From: Hesseltinella vesiculosa
Lineage: Eukaryota > Mucoromycota > Mucoromycetes > Mucorales > Cunninghamellaceae
Direction: 5' to 3'
Assembly: GCA_002104935.1 (NCBI GenBank)
Contig: MCGT01000001.1
Span: 434,001-498,000, forward strand
Length of the DNA stretch: 64,000 nucleotides
Part shown: one piece after another, positions 21,503 to 33,203 of the stretch
Numbering within the stretch: the first letter of the stretch is position 1
How the letters are laid out: the number at the start of each line of letters is the position of its first letter
Program-made: the position numbers and the translations under genes
Notes under the pieces: model-generated
The model's database searches: none
What the model was told of the DNA's origin: nothing
What the model saw: the letters and a program-made list of their open reading frames with translations, nothing else

Positions 21503-22806
21503 CGTGCTGAAACGCTAAACGTCCTCGAGACTCTACAAAAAAAAAATAAAGAGAACGAAAAGAACAAGAAGAAAAGCCTTTTGCCCTCAACAGTTCCCAG
21601 ATAGTCTAGGAACGGAGCATTTCTGTCACGGTTGCCCGCCGTTGGTCCAATTCGCCATTTTTGGAAGCTGCAAAAATTTACCGACTTTTTGCTCAGAAGC
21701 CCAGGATTTTTGTCTTTTATCCTCCTCACTCCAGCACAGCATTCACTTTTCTTATTCAAGATGCTCCTTTTATCCAGAGAGGCCTGGCCGAGCTGCCAAA
21801 AAGGATTCTTTTTAATGATGGAGGGCTGTCTTAGCTGATGGCTAGTTATCCTGTATGTACCGGCAAAGCCCTCCAAACCCTTTTTCTTCTTCAAAAAAAA
21901 AGCATCGCTGCACAGCACTTTGATTGGATCGATCTGAAATTCGTAAGGGTGTGTAAATACATGAATGATGATGGTGCTGAAAAAATTGGGTCGATTGGTC
22001 AAGGTCGCCCAGCCAATTTTTGATCCGTTTCATGTAGACACCTCCCATTCCCCCACTAAAAAAAAATGAGAAATCGGCCATTTCCCCCCAGGGAACCCCA
22101 AGGCGATCTGATAAAAATCACAGTGCAAAATTGCAAAGTCTATTCCCTTCAAACTGTCCATCAAAAGTTTAGCGAACAGATCAAAGTGGCATTGTCACGG
22201 GTGCAGACTCTTATGAAAGTCATGAATACCAAAAGCCCAAGCTCACTGGCAAAAGGGGGTCGATTATCTTGCTTCAGTGGCACTATGTTCGTGCAAGATA
22301 CCTCTACAATATAAACTGTGCGCTCTATTGCGAAAAAAAAGCTTTGGAAAGGCTTTTGGCCCTCGTGTGTCTTTTTTGTTCGATGATTTCACTTGCCTTT
22401 TTTATCCCGTGACAGTGGTCCATCTGCTTTTGCCACAGCTGCACATCACGTACTACTTCGATAATTTCAGATTGGACAGTGATGTGGGCCTTTTAGGATT
22501 CACTTTTTTTGACGCAGAGTTCTACCTAAACCGTGTGTCCTCTTCGTGATCGGTAGCATCATGTCATAAAGAACCTTGTGCCAATTTTTTTCCGCTGAGA
22601 TGGATGGGTCAACCAGGTAAGGTCGTAGGCAGGGGCCTAGACGAGCTAAGCCGAGCTGGCACCGACGGGTTTGAACTGGAGAGGCAGAAAAGCTGTGCAA
22701 ACGATGGAACGTCAAGCGTCGTGGTATTTGGAACGCCGCAATTGACGCCTACTTTTTCTGGTTCCATTTTTTTTTCTTTTTTCTTCCAAACATTGCTACG
22801 CTGGTC
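21503..22806. other. long divergent intergenic region containing a dispersed repeat
   Basis: 1.3 kb between divergent genes. The middle (21903-22133) is a copy of the dispersed repeat listed separately. No frame with recognisable protein features. A tRNA-like T-loop string near 22665 lacks the other arms. Confidence 0.5.
21903..22133 (+). repeat. dispersed repeat family, copy 1
   Basis: Shares ordered blocks with copies at 53175-53389 and 59527-59743 (reverse): GGATCGATCTGAAA, GGTCGATTGGTCAAGG, GCCCAGCCAA, ACACCTCC, then A-run with GAGAAATCGGCCATTT, CCCAGGG, GGCGATCTGATAAAAATCAC and GCAAAATTG. No open frame runs through all copies, so it looks like a non-coding element (MITE or SINE-like relic). 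Confidence 0.7.
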
Positions 22807-24415
22807 ATGGGAAATGCCACATACCATCTGTTATGTCATGTACCAGAAGGTACTGCAAATGCGCTCATGTTTACGATCACCTGTGGATTTTTGGAGTACT
22901 TGCCGCTCACGCGTTTGTTTTTCTGCTGCTAGGCTTCGAAAAGATAGCGATGGCTGATCTAGAAGAACAATTATCAAGCGTGACTAGCCTTGATATTATC
23001 CAGTGTATTGGCGAAGAAGGGACCGGAAGAGTACATGCGTTTGCGAAATCTACAGCTGATGGCCAAGCGTTGTATGCAGCCTTAATCTCCATGTCGCTGC
23101 CATGTAGCTATGACCTGATGCTAGTGGCTGGCACGCTCAATTTGACAAGAGAAGTGTATGACGATCCCATGCATGGTGTTCTTGGAGGTGCTTTGGAAAA
23201 ATTTACGGCATCGCTGCCTTGGCGTGATCTCATCGGTCCTGTCAGTCCGGAAGCAGCCTCACCGACGACGTTCCGGGCTACCTTTCACAAAGACCAGCTC
23301 TCTCACCACACAAAGTCAGCCGACCTTGCTGGGCATCTCGGCCACGCCTTTGGTCAGCTGCACCCTGGTTGGAAGGTCAATTTGACCAAGTTTGACTACA
23401 ACATCGTAGGCATGTGGAGCAAACACGACAGCGGCTCTCCGTTACTGGCACATGCCCCGGCCTGCTCCCCACCGTCTTCACTGCCTATCCTGCTTGTCCA
23501 CGTTGGCCTAAGCATTCCCATCCCTGATTCAAAATATCGAAATCGTATCCATTTTGGTCATACCAGTCTCAACACACCCATTGCAGCTTGTCTCGTTCGC
23601 CTGGCCGACCCCCAACCTGGCCAGATCATCTTTGACATGTGCTGTGGCACTGGCACCATCCCCATTGAAGGTAACTCGGAAGCAAAGCAAAAGCACAATG
23701 CCGCAGATGTTCCTGATTTTTTTTTTTGTTCGGCAGGAGCTGCACAATACCCATGGACGCTATGGCTTGGTGGCGAAGGTAAATGGATAGTTTGGGATCA
23801 AGCATAGAAAAGGAGGACTTGATGGAAAGGGATGATGGGGAACTGACGGGTGGTACTTTTTTTTTTTTTTTTGCATTTCTGGTCCAGTCAAAGTCAAAAC
23901 GCTTTCTGAAAAGGCCAAAGAAAATGCAGCCCATGCCAACGTTTTGGGTAGTGTTGAACTTTTTCTCTGTGATGGTCGCAAAATGAACTTACGGGATGGC
24001 TGTATTGACATGGTGCTCTCAGGCAGGTCAAGGAGAGAATGCAGTGGGGTTTTTTTGACGCATTGGTTTGCATTTTAGATTGGCCATGGGGTTTGCGCGA
24101 AAACTCCTTCGTCAGCATTGAAAAGGTAATAAAAAAAACAAATAAACATGTGCATGGTGCCTGTGTGGGGAGGCATTTGCCATCGTGCTCATTCACCACC
24201 TTTTTTTTTAGCTGTATCCAAAGTTCTTCAAGCAAATGCATCGTGTGTTGCGGCCTGGGGGCCGAGCCATTATTGTATCACAAGCAACCAGGCTGCTGAA
24301 GCGAGTGATGGGGTATTCCTGGATGAACAATTTATTTGTGCTGGAGCGGCAGTTCACTATCCGGATTGGTGGGCTTCCTGTCAGTGTCTACATGATCGTA
24401 AAAAAAGGTGTGTAA
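22807..24415 (+). CDS. THUMP-domain tRNA guanine-N2 methyltransferase (Trm14/THUMPD3-like)
   Basis: 402 residues from six exons: 22807-22849, 22933-23670, 23737-23778, 23888-24022, 24079-24125 and 24212-24415. The start exon (MGNATYHLLCHVPEG) joins GFEKIAMADLEEQL as in other THUMP proteins. The THUMP region covers residues about 1-190. The Rossmann methyltransferase follows: motif I FDMCCGTGTIPIEG (SAM binding), then AAQYPWTLWLGGE, the CDGRKMNLRDGCIDMV acidic region and a catalytic tetrapeptide DWPW (SDWPWGLRE) where relatives usually have DLPF/NPPY. The intron at 24023-24078 must use a GC donor to keep SDWPWG. Relatives make N2-methylguanosine at tRNA position 6 or 7 with Trm112. The Trp at the last catalytic position is unusual. 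Confidence 0.85.
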
Positions 24416-25100
24416 ATAAAAAAAACGACCAACTTTGTTTTTGGCTTTTCGCTTTTTTTCATTGGTGGATTTCGATCAACGTGGTTCTGTCTTGTTTGGA
24501 CAAAAAGATCCCTTCCCACACGTGATGCCACACTGGGTGGCAGAACGTCTTCAAAAGCCGACCCCCCCTTTTTTTTTTCTTCCATGGCCGGCTCTCTTCT
24601 AATGTTCTCTGATGTCCATGTCTCCAATATAAAACCGCTCCTGGTACCATTCTCACTATGTGCTTATAAACCTGCATCTTTCTTAACCTGTTGGCATCTC
24701 TTTCTGCTGTTTGCTTACCGAGGACGTGGGGTTCCTTTTTTTGACTTGTTTCAATTTTTTTGGGTTCCATTTGTGATCAACCACACGTGCCGACAGTAAA
24801 CGCTGATGATTGGCTATTTATGCAAACTTTGTTTCAAGGTAGATCCACCTTGATCCACGCCAAGTCTATCAGCTGTTTCATTGGTAGAGCTGCACCTCAC
24901 GCACACCTCACTTGGCTTTCTATTTATTGTTTTTTTTTCTGTGTTAAAAAATATTACAACCTGCGTATCTTTTCCTTTTTTTAGCTCCTTTGCTTTTTTC
25001 CCTTTTTTTTTTTTTTTTCTTCTTCCCCATTTTTTTTTATCTCGTTTTTTGCTATCGATCCTTTTTTTCCTTGATCCTATTTGTTTGATAAAAAAAAAAG
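24416..25100. other. tandem intergenic region, extremely T-rich leader
   Basis: Holds the 3' end of the methyltransferase gene and the promoter and leader of the bHLH gene. The last 150 bases before the start are dominated by T runs (about 24930-25075). No gene seen. Confidence 0.5.
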
Positions 25101-26054
25101 ATGTCTGTACAAATAACCTCACCTATTCCTCAAGCAAAAAAGCGCCTGTCGACAACGTCCATTTGCACTTTGGACCAAGAGCCTCCTTGCAAAAAAATGA
25201 ACACAACCACCAGTGAAAATTTGTCGTCACCCATCGTTGCCCTCCCTTCACCGGCCCTTCATCCTACAAGCAACCAATCAACGACGTCCCCTTCGCTTGG
25301 CGCCACTCCTGTTGGGCTAACAGCCCCTCCTGGTGGTCATGTTACATATATCCCAGTGTACCCTGCTTCGCATGGTGGTCACTTTTATATCGCATCGCCA
25401 CCACTACAACAATCACCACATCAGCACCCCATGTCCCCCACAAAGATCCTCCCCAAAGTCGTCGACGGTTCGGCTCATTATACCCTTTACCCAGCCTACC
25501 AGCTCCCTCCTGCCATGACATCACCACCAGCGGCAACCTTCATGGGATCCCCTACCTCGACCACCTCCTCACCTACCGCCGCTCCGGTCTCCACCACCAC
25601 TGCCGATCAACGGGAACAGGCCCGCAAGGTGTCCCACAGCGCTATTGAACGGCGGCGACGAGAACGCATCAATGATAAGATCATGCAGCTCAAGCAGCTC
25701 ATTCCAACCTGTGCCAACCAGGACCACCTTCACAAAATGTCTATCTTGCAAAGTGCCATTGAATACATCACCTACCTCAAGCAGGTCCTCGAGCAAATCG
25801 ACCAAGCCGACGGCTCCGCCTCCCTACGGCACTTGGACGCCATCCACGGCAAAATGCAAGCCGTCAAGACTACCAAATCTCTCCTGCCCAAGGAAGTCGA
25901 GCCTTATACCAGCCAATTCAATGCCGGTGTTTCCCGCCCTACTAAATCCCCCTTGGCCACCGCCCTTCCTACCCCAACCGTCACCCCCACCCATCCATCC
26001 TCGCGTTCCCCTAGCCCTCCCAAAGCAATGAGCGTCAAAGATTTGCTGTGCTAG
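25101..26054 (+). CDS. bHLH transcription factor
   Basis: 317 residues, one exon. A Ser/Thr/Pro-rich N-terminus contains a Lys-rich patch and several PP-containing low-complexity segments. The bHLH domain is at about residues 170-235: basic region HSAIERRRRERIND has His, Glu and Arg at the positions that read E-box half-sites (H5, E9, R13), then helix 1 KIMQLKQLIP, a loop of about ten residues and helix 2 KMSILQSAIEYITYLKQVLEQI. The C-terminus is Pro/Ser-rich (ending MSVKDLLC). The basic region predicts binding to CACGTG-type sites. It resembles fungal Esc1-like and animal USF-like factors, but I cannot assign an ortholog or target genes. Confidence 0.9.
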   Translation: MSVQITSPIPQAKKRLSTTSICTLDQEPPCKKMNTTTSENLSSPIVALPSPALHPTSNQSTTSPSLGATPVGLTAPPGGHVTYIPVYPASHGGHFYIASPPLQQSPHQHPMSPTKILPKVVDGSAHYTLYPAYQLPPAMTSPPAATFMGSPTSTTSSPTAAPVSTTTADQREQARKVSHSAIERRRRERINDKIMQLKQLIPTCANQDHLHKMSILQSAIEYITYLKQVLEQIDQADGSASLRHLDAIHGKMQAVKTTKSLLPKEVEPYTSQFNAGVSRPTKSPLATALPTPTVTPTHPSSRSPSPPKAMSVKDLLC

Positions 26055-27586
26055 TCTGCTCTGACCCTCGTCTATAAATAAAAAATCACGCATCAAAGCC
26101 CTGCCAACTTTTTTTGAGCACTTGCACATCACCCTTGCGCAAAAGAAAAAAGCTGTTTCAGACTGTGGCAGCAATCATTTTTTAGTTTGCTTGGCGCCAA
26201 CACAAACCATGCTGAGAATGAGCCTTTTTGCCCATGTGCAACACCAAAAGTTGGCAAATGAAATGGAGAGCGTGTATGGGTGCAAAAAAATAGAGCTGGA
26301 TTTGGTAAATAAAATCCTGGTTTCCTATTATCCGATTTGCCACAAACAACATTTGAGATCGTGCTCTTGGTAGCAAAAATAAAAGGGGACGGTGACGCTT
26401 GTCACCTCGTTTTTTTAGGATGGTCATGCATTGAGCTTTAGCATCACATGTTCGTTTGAACAAAATACTGGGCGTCAGGTCACAGCCAGAAGAGCCTTCT
26501 TTTCACTTTTTACTCGCAGCACAACGTGGGCTGGCCATGCCTACCGAGGATGGCTATTCCTTAGTGGCGCGGTGTTCGAAGGCTGGTGACTGGCTTCATT
26601 GGGATGCCAGTCAGCTCATGAAGTCATCGAGGATGTTAAGAACGTGCCAGGTTCACTCGACATTTTTTCTCATTTTGGTGACCGGGAATCAGAGCTGTTT
26701 AAACTAAACATGTGGAGGCTGGCGGGAGCATGACCGATTGGCTTTCCTTTTTTCTCCATTGTCACCCATTCGTGGGTTCAGTTCATAAGACGAATGCCAC
26801 GTTGGCCCATCCGTGACTGAAAGAGTGCTGTGTAGCTTCCGCTTAATTTAAACGGCCGATTTCCCTGGGATCTTCTCCACCACAACGGATCCCCGTAAAA
26901 AAAAAAAAAATGATAGGCTATCATCACGGACCTCTCAAGACGCCCTGCAGTTTATCTAGAAGCAAAATCAAACGCATTTCCGCCAGCCAGGGCCGAAGAT
27001 GACTGGCGATTTGAGTATCTGCTTCACAGACGTTTTGAGCAAGCCTTGATGAAGCGTGCTGATTCCGATGGCCTCGCATTTTTCGCCCAGGCAGACCGAG
27101 TCTCTCTGACGAAGCAATGCGGAACAAGCGGCGCAAGTCTTCCGAAAAAAAAAGGCACGCCACACCAAACCCGTTCGTCAGAGAGACTCGGTCTGCCTGG
27201 GCGAAAATGTGAGGCCAATCAGCAGAGGCTTCAATGATATTGGCGAGATGGCCAAGGCGGCCGGCTGGTCGTTCACTGGCCGAAATGACGAATTTTTAGC
27301 AGAGGGTCGGCATCATCAAAATGAAAACAATAAAACATTGGCCGGGCGACTACCACTTTTCAACCTGATTCTATGAATATCAACAGGATTCAATAAAGGC
27401 CTGCTCCCATACAAAATGCCATCGCGCAAAAGTGCTCTGTAGCATGATGTTTTCGTCTAATAAAAAGGAACCACCAGGCAAAAAAAAAAAAAAGGCACTC
27501 CAAAGTCCGCACCCCGGATGAGAAACTTTATTTTTCTCTATTTGTTTCCGCCTTCCTTTTTTTATTCTTATTCAGTGAACACCGAG
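26055..27586. other. long intergenic region with an inverted duplication
   Basis: 1.5 kb without a supported gene. It contains a near-perfect inverted repeat (27071-27113 and 27174-27215), listed separately. Short frames on both strands across the repeat are fragments. Confidence 0.5.
27071..27215. repeat. inverted repeat, 42-43 bp near-perfect arms, 60 bp spacer
   Basis: Left arm 27071-27113 (GCCTCGCATTTTTCGCCCAG onward) and right arm 27174-27215 are reverse complements with one base length difference in an A run and one substitution. Weaker similarity continues outward about 30-40 bp on each side (TGATGAAGCGTGCTGATT against the complement of AATCAGCAGAGGCTTCAA). Read outward-in, both arms encode the same peptide (FAQADRVSLT), which suggests an inverted duplication of a once-coding fragment. 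Confidence 0.85.
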
Positions 27587-28581
27587 ATGGAAGAAGAAGA
27601 GCCAGCTTTGTACGGATTGGACAAAGGTAATGACAGGAAAGAAAACAAAATGCACCAGCGAAACATCCTGATGAAATGGGGTGCTGTGGTTTAGAAATCC
27701 AAGAGCGGATGAATGCAAAGTATTCAGTGGAACGTGAACAAGAGGCTCGCCAATGGATCGAAGACCTGCTACAAGAGCCATTTCCATCAGACGATTTTGC
27801 TGAAAGCTTAAAAGATGGCGTGATTCTCTGCAAGTATGACACCAAAAGCGATGAAGATGTCAGCAGCCGATGAACGATTTCGCCATTGACCTTGCGTATT
27901 TTTTTTAGAGTCATTGATAAGCTTGCACCAGGTCGAGTCAAGTTCAAGAAATCCCGCATGCCATTTATTCAGGTAGGCGATCAGACGGACAATGAACCAT
28001 TGGGTTAGGGAAAGAAGGAGCTGACCCCGCGGTTGTTTCTCTTTGCCAGATGGAAAATATCAGCACGTTCTTGGCTGGTGCAGAAGCACTTGGTGTTCCC
28101 AAGCATGATCTGTTTCAGACTGTGGACTTGTTTGAGCAGAAAAACATGATGCAGGTAACCCCGTCTTTGGTGCGATAAAAAAAAAAAAGGAGACGTCTGA
28201 TGATCCCCCTGCGCTTCCTAGGTCGTGGATGCTATCCATTCCTTGTCTCGTTTTGGTTATAAGGCTGGCATGTGTTCAAAGGTGAGGCCATCATGGATGG
28301 AGAGACGTGCATACGTGATCTGACGGCTTTATTATCAGTACCTTGGCCCCAAGCTGGCTGACAAGCAAGCGTCCACGCTGACCAAAGAGAAGCTGCGTGC
28401 AGCCGATGCTGCCATCAACACGTACCAATATGGCTACAACAAAGGGTCCACTCAGGTAAAGCAAAAAAAAAAGAAAGGAATGGTCCAGAGGAGAACTCAT
28501 TTTATTGGTTAGAGCGGTATGTCCTCGTTTGGAGCCCAACGAGAAATTGTTGGCAAGGACCCTTATGCCCAGTACAAATGA
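27587..28581 (+). CDS. transgelin/calponin-like actin bundling protein (Scp1/Stg1 type)
   Basis: 197 residues from seven exons: 27587-27626, 27695-27833, 27909-27972, 28050-28154, 28222-28281, 28339-28455 and 28513-28581. One calponin-homology domain (about residues 25-130): EARQWIEDLL, DFAESLKDGVILCKVIDKL, KKSRMPFIQMENISTFL, DLFQTVDLFEQKNMMQVV and AIHSLSRFG. The C-terminal calponin-type repeat is present (SGMSSFGAQREIVGKDPY). Fungal transgelins cross-link F-actin in cortical patches and cytokinetic rings. Length and layout equal those of yeast Scp1 (200 residues). Confidence 0.95.
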
Positions 28582-29900
28582 TATGAATGAATAGATAAAA
28601 AAAAGTAGAGTTATTTTTTAAGAGAGGCATTTGGCAACGTGATGCTGAATGTTTGGATGTGTAAACAAAAAAGTGCTCGTCCTTTGTGCCACCCTTTCCC
28701 TCGTTTTTTTTTTTTATGATTATCATTTTCTGATCCAGTTCCGAGAAAGCAAGTTGCCTCGGAATAATTTTTGCCAGGCAAGTCAAACAAAAGTGGGGAA
28801 AGGGAGAGTGATAGGAGTCTGCTTGAAACAATGAGAATGGTGTTGTTTGTATCAGAATCAAGTCAAGGATCCTGGAAAGTACCATGACCCCAATCGATTC
28901 AGTGGCTCCAGGCCGAGAATTAAGGTCAACCTGCACCGATTGGCTGATGATTGATCATGTAATGAAGAAAAAAAAAACGATGCTGTATCATTCGTCTTGC
29001 GTTCTGTAGAAATGAACAGGGAAAGTGGGAATCTGACTCACCGATGACATGTTCATTTGAGGTCCGTAGTTTACCCACCAAAAAAAAGAGGGCCCATGGG
29101 GAAAATAGCGGGTGCAAAGTCAGCCGGGAAAAAGAACTTGCTTGAAAACACGTCATGTGAAACTTGTCGAGGCCCATGACGATGGTCATTTCTTTGCTCT
29201 TCTATTATTATTATTATTTTTTTTTTGTTGGGTGAAAGGGGCCCTCGTTTTTTATGGGAATGGTTGCCAGCCAAAATATAACCTCGAATCCGCCCTAGGT
29301 TGAACGGACACGTTTTTTTTTTTTGAAAAAAAAGGGGACCAGTGCAAAAGGACCCACCGTTCCAAATCACCTTAAAAGGGGATTGCGTGACCATTTTGGT
29401 GCAGATAGAGAAGGTCATTGGCTAGTCAGCGTGAGAAATCATCTTCTGAAATAGGAAAAGGCTTTGCGTTACTTTTTCAGTCGAGGGCTTTTTATTTTAT
29501 TTGCAGGAGGAAACAAGGTTTTTTTTTTTTTTTTTTTTTTGTTCTTGGTGCACTATAGAAAAAAAAAACAAGTGACGATGGCCATTCCGACCAAGAGCTA
29601 TTTTTCACATAATGAAAGTGAGAAGATTGGAGGGTTAAAAAAAAAGATGGGGAAATGGTTATTAATAGGGTTGTCCCGCGGATTCAAAAAGGAAGAAAAA
29701 ATTTCCACGGGTTGCAGCCAATGAGAAGCCATTTTAGTTTGACATTTCTCCATGTCAAAAGAGGGACAGTGAGTAAAAAATAAAAAGAACTCCGAGGAAA
29801 CATAAAAAGGGGAGACGGAACCACTCAGGCCGAGCAGTTTTTTTCTTCTTCTTTTATCTCTCTCGCGTTCTTTTATCTAATCCTAAAAAACCCCCCCAAA
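28582..29900. other. long intergenic region upstream of glutamate dehydrogenase
   Basis: 1.3 kb rich in A/T runs, including T20 at 29520-29540. The pyrimidine-rich leader with a CCCCCCC run sits directly before the start at 29901. No supported gene. Confidence 0.5.
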
Positions 29901-32323
29901 ATGACTACTGGTGTTGCTGTTGCTCCTCCTGAAGGCATCTCTCTTAAGAAGCACAATACTACTGATGACATCCAAGGTTACAATGCCAATGTGTTCCCTG
30001 GCAAGCAAGAGCAAATGATTCAAGTGCGTGCCCATTTGGAAACCACAGGTTTCATCCCCACTCCTCTTTTGCAAAATGAAGTCAACTGGTTCTACAGGTA
30101 AATGAATGATTACCCCTATAATGTCATACTTATTCTCGTTGATTAGTAACCTTGGTATTGATGATGATTACTTCCGTTTGGAATCCGTCGAAACCATTGC
30201 CAACCATATCATGGCTCTGTATGGTGCCAAGATTGAAACCTTCACCAAGCAAAAGAGTGCCTTTGAAATCAACTTGGAAAAGGAAGCTGAAGACTCTTCT
30301 GTCTACATTCACTCGTCTGAACCCGGTATCTCTCAAGTGAAGGGCCCTCAATGTGAAAAAAAGTAGGTGGTTGGAACAACAAGGGCGTTTGTTGATCGCA
30401 TTTTTTTTTTTAGGATTGATGAAAAGTTCTTGGATACTTCTGTGCCCGAAGGTGCTTATCGTGTGGAATCCTACCGCTCCAACTCCACCGACATGGCCTC
30501 TCAAATCCGTTGTTACTTTGTTACCAAGTGTCAATTTGTCAACCCCACCCCTACTCCTGAACAAGAAACTGACATTGACCAAGTGGCTGACAAGAACTTT
30601 TTGCTCAAGGCTACGGAACACACTCGCAAGACCTATGAAGAAGTCATGCGCAACGTTCTTCAACGTACCGGTCCTGTGATTGAAATGTACCAAGTCCAAG
30701 GCACCCGTGAACATCGCCTCATCATTGGTTACCGTCAACGCAGCACCCAAGGCTTCTTCTCTGCCATGTCTGATTTGTACCATTTCTATGACATGTATTC
30801 TTCTCGCAAATATGTTGGTAAGTTTTTTTTTTTTTTTTTTTTTTTTTGAAATGGACAAGGCATAGGCTGACAAGATTTTTCTTAGAACAATTCTCCAACG
30901 GCGTGACCATCATGGGTCTTTATCTCAAACAAACCCCCGGCTCCAAGGCCGTGCCCATGGAACACTCCATCTACCAAGTCATGAAGGAAACCTCTCTGCT
31001 CTACTGTTTGCCCACCACTCCCCTGCAAAAGTTCTTCAAGACCAATGTCTTGTCCGTGCAGGAAACCGTCTATGGTTATGTGGCCTGGATCTTCACCCAA
31101 CACTTCTTGAATCGTCTCGGCAAGGAATACCTCAGCCTGACCACCATCCTGGACGCCAGCAACCCCATCCACGAAGAGGTCCTGACCAAGATGAAGAAGC
31201 GTCTCCGCCAAGACACCTTCACTCGTGAATACATCCTTGACATCATCCAACGTTACCCCGACCTGCTCAAGCTGCTGTATGCCAACTTTGCCCACGTGCA
31301 CTATGTCCATCCTCGCGAATCCACCCTCCAACCCACCATGTCCTACCAACGCCTCACCACCTTGGAACACTTGACGGACGACCAGCTGCTCAAGAAGATC
31401 CATGCCATGACCTCCAACAGCCATGAACAGCTCGTCTTTGAAGCCATGCTGACCTTCAACCAACATGTCCTCAAGACCAACTTTTACCAATCCACCAAGG
31501 TCGCCTTGTCCTTCCGCCTGGACCCCAGCTTCTTGCCTGAAATCGAATACCCCAACAAGCTGTATGGTATGTTCCTTGTTGTCGGCTCCGAATTCCGCGG
31601 CTTCCACCTGCGCTTCCGTGACGTGGCCCGTGGTGGTATCCGTATCATCCGTTCCCGCAACCGCGAAGCTTACTCCATCAACCAACGTACCCTCTTTGAC
31701 GAAAACTACGCCTTGGCTGCCACCCAGCAACGCAAGAACAAGGACATTCCCGAAGGCGGTTCCAAGGGCACCATCTTGCTTGACATCGACCAACAAGACA
31801 AGCCTCTTGTTGCCTTTGAAAAGTACGTCGACTCCGTCCTGGATCTGTTGATTGTAGGCGAAACCCCGGGTATCAAGGACTCGCTGGTGGATCGTGTTGG
31901 CAAAGAAGAGATCTTGTTCTTTGGTCCTGACGAAGGCACTGCCGACTACATGGACTGGGCCTCGCAACATGCTCGCCGTCGTGGCGCCAGCTTCTGGAAG
32001 GCTTTCACCACCGGCAAATCCCAATCGCTCGGTGGTATCCCTCACGACACCTACGGCATGACTACCCGCTCTGTCCACCAATATGTCTTGGGCATCTACC
32101 GCACCTTTGGCATCAACGAAGAAGACTGTACCAAGGTCCAAACCGGTGGCCCCGACGGTGACTTGGGTTCCAACGAAATCAAGATCTCTAAGGATAAGAC
32201 GGTCGCCATTGTCGATGGCAGTGGTGTCTTGTATGACCCCAAGGGTATCGATCGCACCGAACTGCTCCGTCTTGCCACCTCGCGTCTTATGATTGGTAGC
32301 TTTGATGCCACCAAGGTAAACCA

Positions 32324-32355
<32 letters not shown>

Positions 32356-33203
32356 GAGGTCGTGTGCTGACTGACTTTTTTTCCTTTTAGCTTTCCTCGG
32401 AAGGTTTCCGCGTGCTGGTGGATGAAACCGACGTGACTTTGCCCAACGGTGAAGTGGTGGCCAATGGCCTGTCTTTCCGTAACACTTTCCATGTGCACCC
32501 CTTGGCCCGTGCCACTGTCTTCGTGCCCTGTGGTGGCCGTCCTGAATCAGTTGATTTGTACAACGTGAACCAACTGGTCGATGAAGAACTCGGCCCTCGC
32601 TTCAAATACATTGTGGAAGGCGCCAACCTCTTCTTCACCCAAGAAGCCCGTCTGCGCCTGGAAAAGCAAGGCGTCGTCATCTTCAAAGACGCCTCGGCCA
32701 ACAAGGGTGGTGTGACCTCCTCTTCTCTTGAAGTGCTTGCTGCCTTGGCCTTTGATGATGCTGAATTCAGCGAACACATGTCTGTCAAAGATGGCCAAAT
32801 CCCTCCTTTCTACGCTGCCTATGTCGAAGAAGTCCAGACCATCATTGAACGCAACGCCCGCATCGAGTTCGAAGCCTTGTGGCGCGAACACCAAAAGTCC
32901 AACCAGCCCATCTCCATTTTGTCTGATGAGCTCTCCGTCGCCATTGTCCACTTGCAAGAACAGCTCCAACAAGAAGATGCTCTGTGGAACAACGAAGCTT
33001 TGCGTGAAATCGTCTTGACCCGGGCCTTCCCCAAGTTGCTCTTGGAAAAGCTTGGTCTGCCCACCCTGCTCGCTCGTGTGCCCGAAAACTATGTCAAGGC
33101 CATCTTTGGCGCTTACTTGGCTTCGCAATTTGTCTACAAGTATGGTGCCAAGCCTGATCACTTTGCCTTTTTCGAATTCATGCGTGCAAACTTTTTGCAT
33201 TAA
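29901..33203 (+). CDS. GDH2: NAD-specific glutamate dehydrogenase (Gdh2 type)
   Basis: 1019 residues from five exons: 29901-30097, 30147-30362, 30414-30817, 30886-32315 and 32391-33203. This is the large fungal NAD-GDH, which oxidises glutamate to 2-oxoglutarate and ammonium. The N-terminal regulatory half carries family blocks such as EQFSNGVTIMGLYLKQTP. The catalytic half shows FRDVARGGIRI, SKGTILLDID, a substrate/NAD region FFGPDEGTADYMDWASQHAR, GIPHDTYGMTTRSVHQYV, QTGGPDGDLGSNEIKIS and VEGANLFFTQEARL. Length matches yeast Gdh2 (about 1090) with a shorter N-terminus. Codon use is strongly biased (AAG, GTC, ACC), as in a highly expressed gene. The fourth intron holds an A run of about 30. 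A 538-residue open frame on the opposite strand is a by-product of this bias. Confidence 0.96.

Noticed and set aside
22618..22690. tRNA-like string (GGGTTTGAACTGG)
   Set aside because: No D-arm, anticodon arm or acceptor stem can be paired around it.
30882..32498. 538-codon open frame antisense to the glutamate dehydrogenase exon
   Set aside because: The plus strand encodes conserved catalytic motifs here; strong codon bias leaves the antisense frame free of stops. Its translation has no recognisable domain.
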